Part shown: piece by piece, positions 5,272 to 7,149 of the stretch
Position numbering within the stretch: position 1 is the first letter of the stretch
Layout of the letters: the number at the start of each line of letters is the position of its first letter
DNA from: Desulfovibrio sp.
GTDB lineage: Bacteria > Desulfobacterota > Desulfovibrionia > Desulfovibrionales > Desulfovibrionaceae
DNA length: 7,149 nt
Direction of reading: 5' to 3'
NCBI GenBank assembly: GCA_003512875.1
Contig: DONZ01000085.1
Span: 1 to 7,149, forward strand
The notes under the pieces: model-generated
Database searches by the model: none
What the model was told of the DNA's origin: nothing
What the model saw: the letters and a program-made list of their open reading frames with translations, nothing else
Made by a program: the position numbers and the translations under genes

Positions 5272-6498
5272 ATGTTTACCCCGAAACGTCTTATCCGTTC
5301 TGCGTTGATCAGCATATGGTTTATGATTTTGGTCTTTCCTATCGTAGGAATTAGAATTATTAAACGCGCTCCTGAATTTTTTTACGACAGGGTCCTTGTC
5401 ATCGGTGCTATCACTTTTGTGCTTGCCGTCTTATGGTCTTGGTATTTTGAAGTTTACAAGGACAGGGATTTAAGCAAAGGGATTTTTTCGCAGGTTTCCC
5501 AAAAAATTTCCGCTTTGTCTGAAAAAATCACCAATGATAAGAATACCGCTTTAAAATTAATTCTCGTCCTTTTCATTGTGTTCATGATTTTGCCGGTGTT
5601 TACTTCGATGTATCAAACAACCGTGTATTCGCTTGCTTTTCTCTATGTCATGCTCGCCCTCGGACTGAATATTGTCGTGGGTATCGCGGGGCAGCTTGTG
5701 CTCGGTTATGCCGCCTTTTACGCTGTCGGTGCGTATACGTACGCCTTATTGAACCAATACCTCGGCTTGGGATTTTGGACATGTCTGCCCATAGCAGGCT
5801 TTATCACCGTTATCGCGGGTTTGCTTCTCGCTTTTCCGGTGCTCAGGCTCCGCGGGGACTATTTGGCGATTGTCACCTTGGGGTTTGGTGAAATTGTAAG
5901 ACTTTTGCTTATCAACTGGGCGAACTTCACAGGAGGAAACCGCGGAATTGCGAATATTCCAAGACCCGGTTTGTTCGGTTTGGAACTCAGCCCGGAAGCT
6001 TCCACGATTTATATTTATTATTTATGTCTTTTTGCCGCCATTATCACCATTATCATTGTGGCAAGGCTTATCAATTCCCGTGTGGGACTTGCGCTGCAAG
6101 CGTTGAGAGAAGATGAAATCGCCAGTGAGGCGATGGGAATCGATCTTCGGAAAATCAAACTCTCCGCTTTTGCTTTGGGTTCTTGCTGGGCAGGTTTTGC
6201 AGGGGTGCTTTTCGCCGCCCGAAATTCCTATATCAATCCTACCAGTTTTACGTTTATGGATTCCGCCATGATTTTAAGCATGGTTGTTTTAGGCGGTATG
6301 GGTTCCATTGTGGGAGTGGCGCTTGCAGCCCTTGTTTTGACGCTTTTGCCGGAATATTTGCGCGCTTTTTCAGAATACCGCATGCTTATTTTCGGTTTGC
6401 TCATGGTTACCATGATGGTATTCCGTCCGCAGGGCATTATTCCGCCTGCCAAGAGAAAATATTATCCAACTGCTTTGCAGAATGAAGAAAATAATTGA
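5272..6498 (+). CDS. livM: Branched-chain amino acid ABC transporter, permease LivM
   Basis: The second inner-membrane permease of the LIV importer; 408 residues against 425 in E. coli LivM. Two N-terminal hydrophobic segments (about 11-28 and 41-58) are followed by a charged stretch (about 60-92), as in longer LivM proteins, and then the conserved permease core. Signature blocks are GLNIVVGIAGQLVLGY-AFYAVGAY (131-155), LRLRGDYLAIVTLGFGEIVR (191-210), TGGNRGI (220-226), the ATPase-contact loop LALQALREDEIASEAMGID (273-291) with RKIKLSAFALGS after it, and SFTFMDSAMILSMVVLGGMGS (325-345). It ends with FRPQGIIPPAKRKYY and a short polar tail. The start has a good AGGAG site overlapping the livH stop, and livG begins 7 bases after the livM stop. 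No frame damage is visible. Partner of LivH, LivG and presumably LivF. Confidence 0.95.
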   Translation: MFTPKRLIRSALISIWFMILVFPIVGIRIIKRAPEFFYDRVLVIGAITFVLAVLWSWYFEVYKDRDLSKGIFSQVSQKISALSEKITNDKNTALKLILVLFIVFMILPVFTSMYQTTVYSLAFLYVMLALGLNIVVGIAGQLVLGYAAFYAVGAYTYALLNQYLGLGFWTCLPIAGFITVIAGLLLAFPVLRLRGDYLAIVTLGFGEIVRLLLINWANFTGGNRGIANIPRPGLFGLELSPEASTIYIYYLCLFAAIITIIIVARLINSRVGLALQALREDEIASEAMGIDLRKIKLSAFALGSCWAGFAGVLFAARNSYINPTSFTFMDSAMILSMVVLGGMGSIVGVALAALVLTLLPEYLRAFSEYRMLIFGLLMVTMMVFRPQGIIPPAKRKYYPTALQNEENN

Positions 6499-6500
6499 GG
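6497..6500 (+). promoter_or_regulatory. livG ribosome binding site overlapping the livM stop
   Basis: GAGG (6497-6500) shares bases with the livM TGA stop (6496-6498) and stands 5 bases before ATG 6506. It repeats the stop/Shine-Dalgarno overlap seen before livM and again suggests coupled translation. Confidence 0.75.
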
Positions 6501-6505
6501 ATATT

Positions 6506-7149
6506 ATGCATACTGATCAAAAACCGATTTTAGAAGTGAAGTCTTTATCCAAAAACTTTGGCGGGCTCCGTGCATTGAATGATGTGGATATGCATATTCT
6601 TCCTAAGGAAATAGTGGCATTAATCGGTCCCAACGGTGCCGGAAAGACAACGTTTTTCAACTGTGTGACAGGAATTTACGTCCCTACGGAAGGGGAAGTC
6701 TGGGCAGGCCGCGAAGGGCATGAGAATAAGAAATTGAATGGGATTGTTCCGCATGAAATCACCAAATACGGGCTTGCGAGAACGTTCCAAAACATTCGTT
6801 TGTTTTCTTCCATGACAGTGCTTGAAAATGTCATGGTCGGCAGGCACACGCGGACAAAAGCGGGTATTGTCAACGCAATTTTCAGAGGCGGCGCCTTTAA
6901 GAAAGAAGAACAGGATACGGTGGACAGGGGCTACGAGCTCTTGAAAGAAGTGGGGCTTGAAAAGCATTGGAAAGACGAAGCCTGCAATCTTCCTTACGGT
7001 GCGCAGCGCCGCTTGGAAATCGCCAGAGCTTTGGCGACAGAACCGTTCCTTTTGTTTTTGGACGAACCTGCCGCCGGCATGAACCCGCAGGAAACCGTGG
7101 AACTGAAAGAACTTGTTTTGCGTATCCGTGAAAAATTCAATCTTTCCAT
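6506..7149 (+). CDS. livG: Branched-chain amino acid ABC transporter, ATP-binding protein LivG (3' end cut by window)
   Basis: Cytoplasmic ATPase that powers the LivH-LivM importer, in partnership with LivF. The frame is open from ATG 6506 to the window edge: 214 codons visible, against about 255 residues in E. coli LivG. Landmarks are Walker A GPNGAGKTT (41-49, with K47), the Q-loop ARTFQNIRLF (91-100, Q95), the insert typical of LivG-type ATPases between Q-loop and signature (about 113-158), the signature NLPYGAQRRLEIARALA (161-177; YGAQR in place of classical LSGGQ, as is normal for LivG), and Walker B LLFLDEPAAGMNP (182-194; D186 and E187). The H-loop histidine and C-terminus lie outside the window. 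LivG rather than LivF is favoured by the YG-QRRLEIAR signature, the DEPAAG-NP block and the position straight after livM; livF would be expected next. Confidence 0.94.
   Translation, partial: MHTDQKPILEVKSLSKNFGGLRALNDVDMHILPKEIVALIGPNGAGKTTFFNCVTGIYVPTEGEVWAGREGHENKKLNGIVPHEITKYGLARTFQNIRLFSSMTVLENVMVGRHTRTKAGIVNAIFRGGAFKKEEQDTVDRGYELLKEVGLEKHWKDEACNLPYGAQRRLEIARALATEPFLLFLDEPAAGMNPQETVELKELVLRIREKFNLS

Noticed and set aside
6620..6967. Minus-strand ORF of 115 codons
   Set aside because: It lies entirely antisense to livG, whose Walker A, Q-loop and signature are intact in the plus frame.

Overview
The window reads as ordinary chromosomal sequence from a Gram-negative bacterium. It holds a housekeeping biosynthesis gene, a radical SAM gene and the first four genes of a branched-chain amino acid ABC importer. 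The importer has a periplasmic binding protein with a Sec signal peptide, which points to a two-membrane cell. The moderate-to-low GC, AT-rich intergenic DNA, C5-pathway hemL and complete livK-H-M-G order would fit a delta-/Desulfovibrionaceae-type proteobacterium. That assignment is an impression from family resemblance and is not proven here.

Layout. (1) Positions 1-774, + strand: the 3' part of hemL (glutamate-1-semialdehyde aminomutase), running in from the left edge. (2) 775-920: a short convergent intergenic region with a symmetrical hairpin flanked by A and T runs, which can terminate both hemL (+) and the opposing gene (-). (3) 921-2897, - strand: a YgiQ-family (UPF0313) radical SAM protein with a basic N-terminal extension and a short C-terminus. 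(4) 2898-3120: a divergent, very AT-rich control region with a good sigma70-type promoter firing right. Two overlapping inverted repeats lie on its -10/+1 region and further inverted repeats lie upstream. (5) 3121 to the right edge, + strand: livK, livH, livM and livG (cut off), the binding protein, two permeases and first ATPase of a LIV-type (HAAT) importer.

How it works together. LivK would capture leucine/isoleucine/valine or related amino acids in the periplasm and deliver them to the LivH-LivM channel, which LivG and a LivF presumably just beyond the window power. livH-livM-livG are tightly packed, and the Shine-Dalgarno of livM and of livG each overlaps the stop codon of the gene before it, suggesting translational coupling. 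livK is separated from livH by a long perfect hairpin without a U-tract. This is the classic place to set binding-protein-to-permease stoichiometry. A downstream repeat of the hairpin's 3' arm could compete for its 5' arm.

I see no mobile element, CRISPR array, tRNA/rRNA gene or clearly new system. The most worthwhile points are the operator-like repeats on the livK promoter, the livK-livH hairpin with a possible alternative fold, and the terminal architecture of the YgiQ protein.
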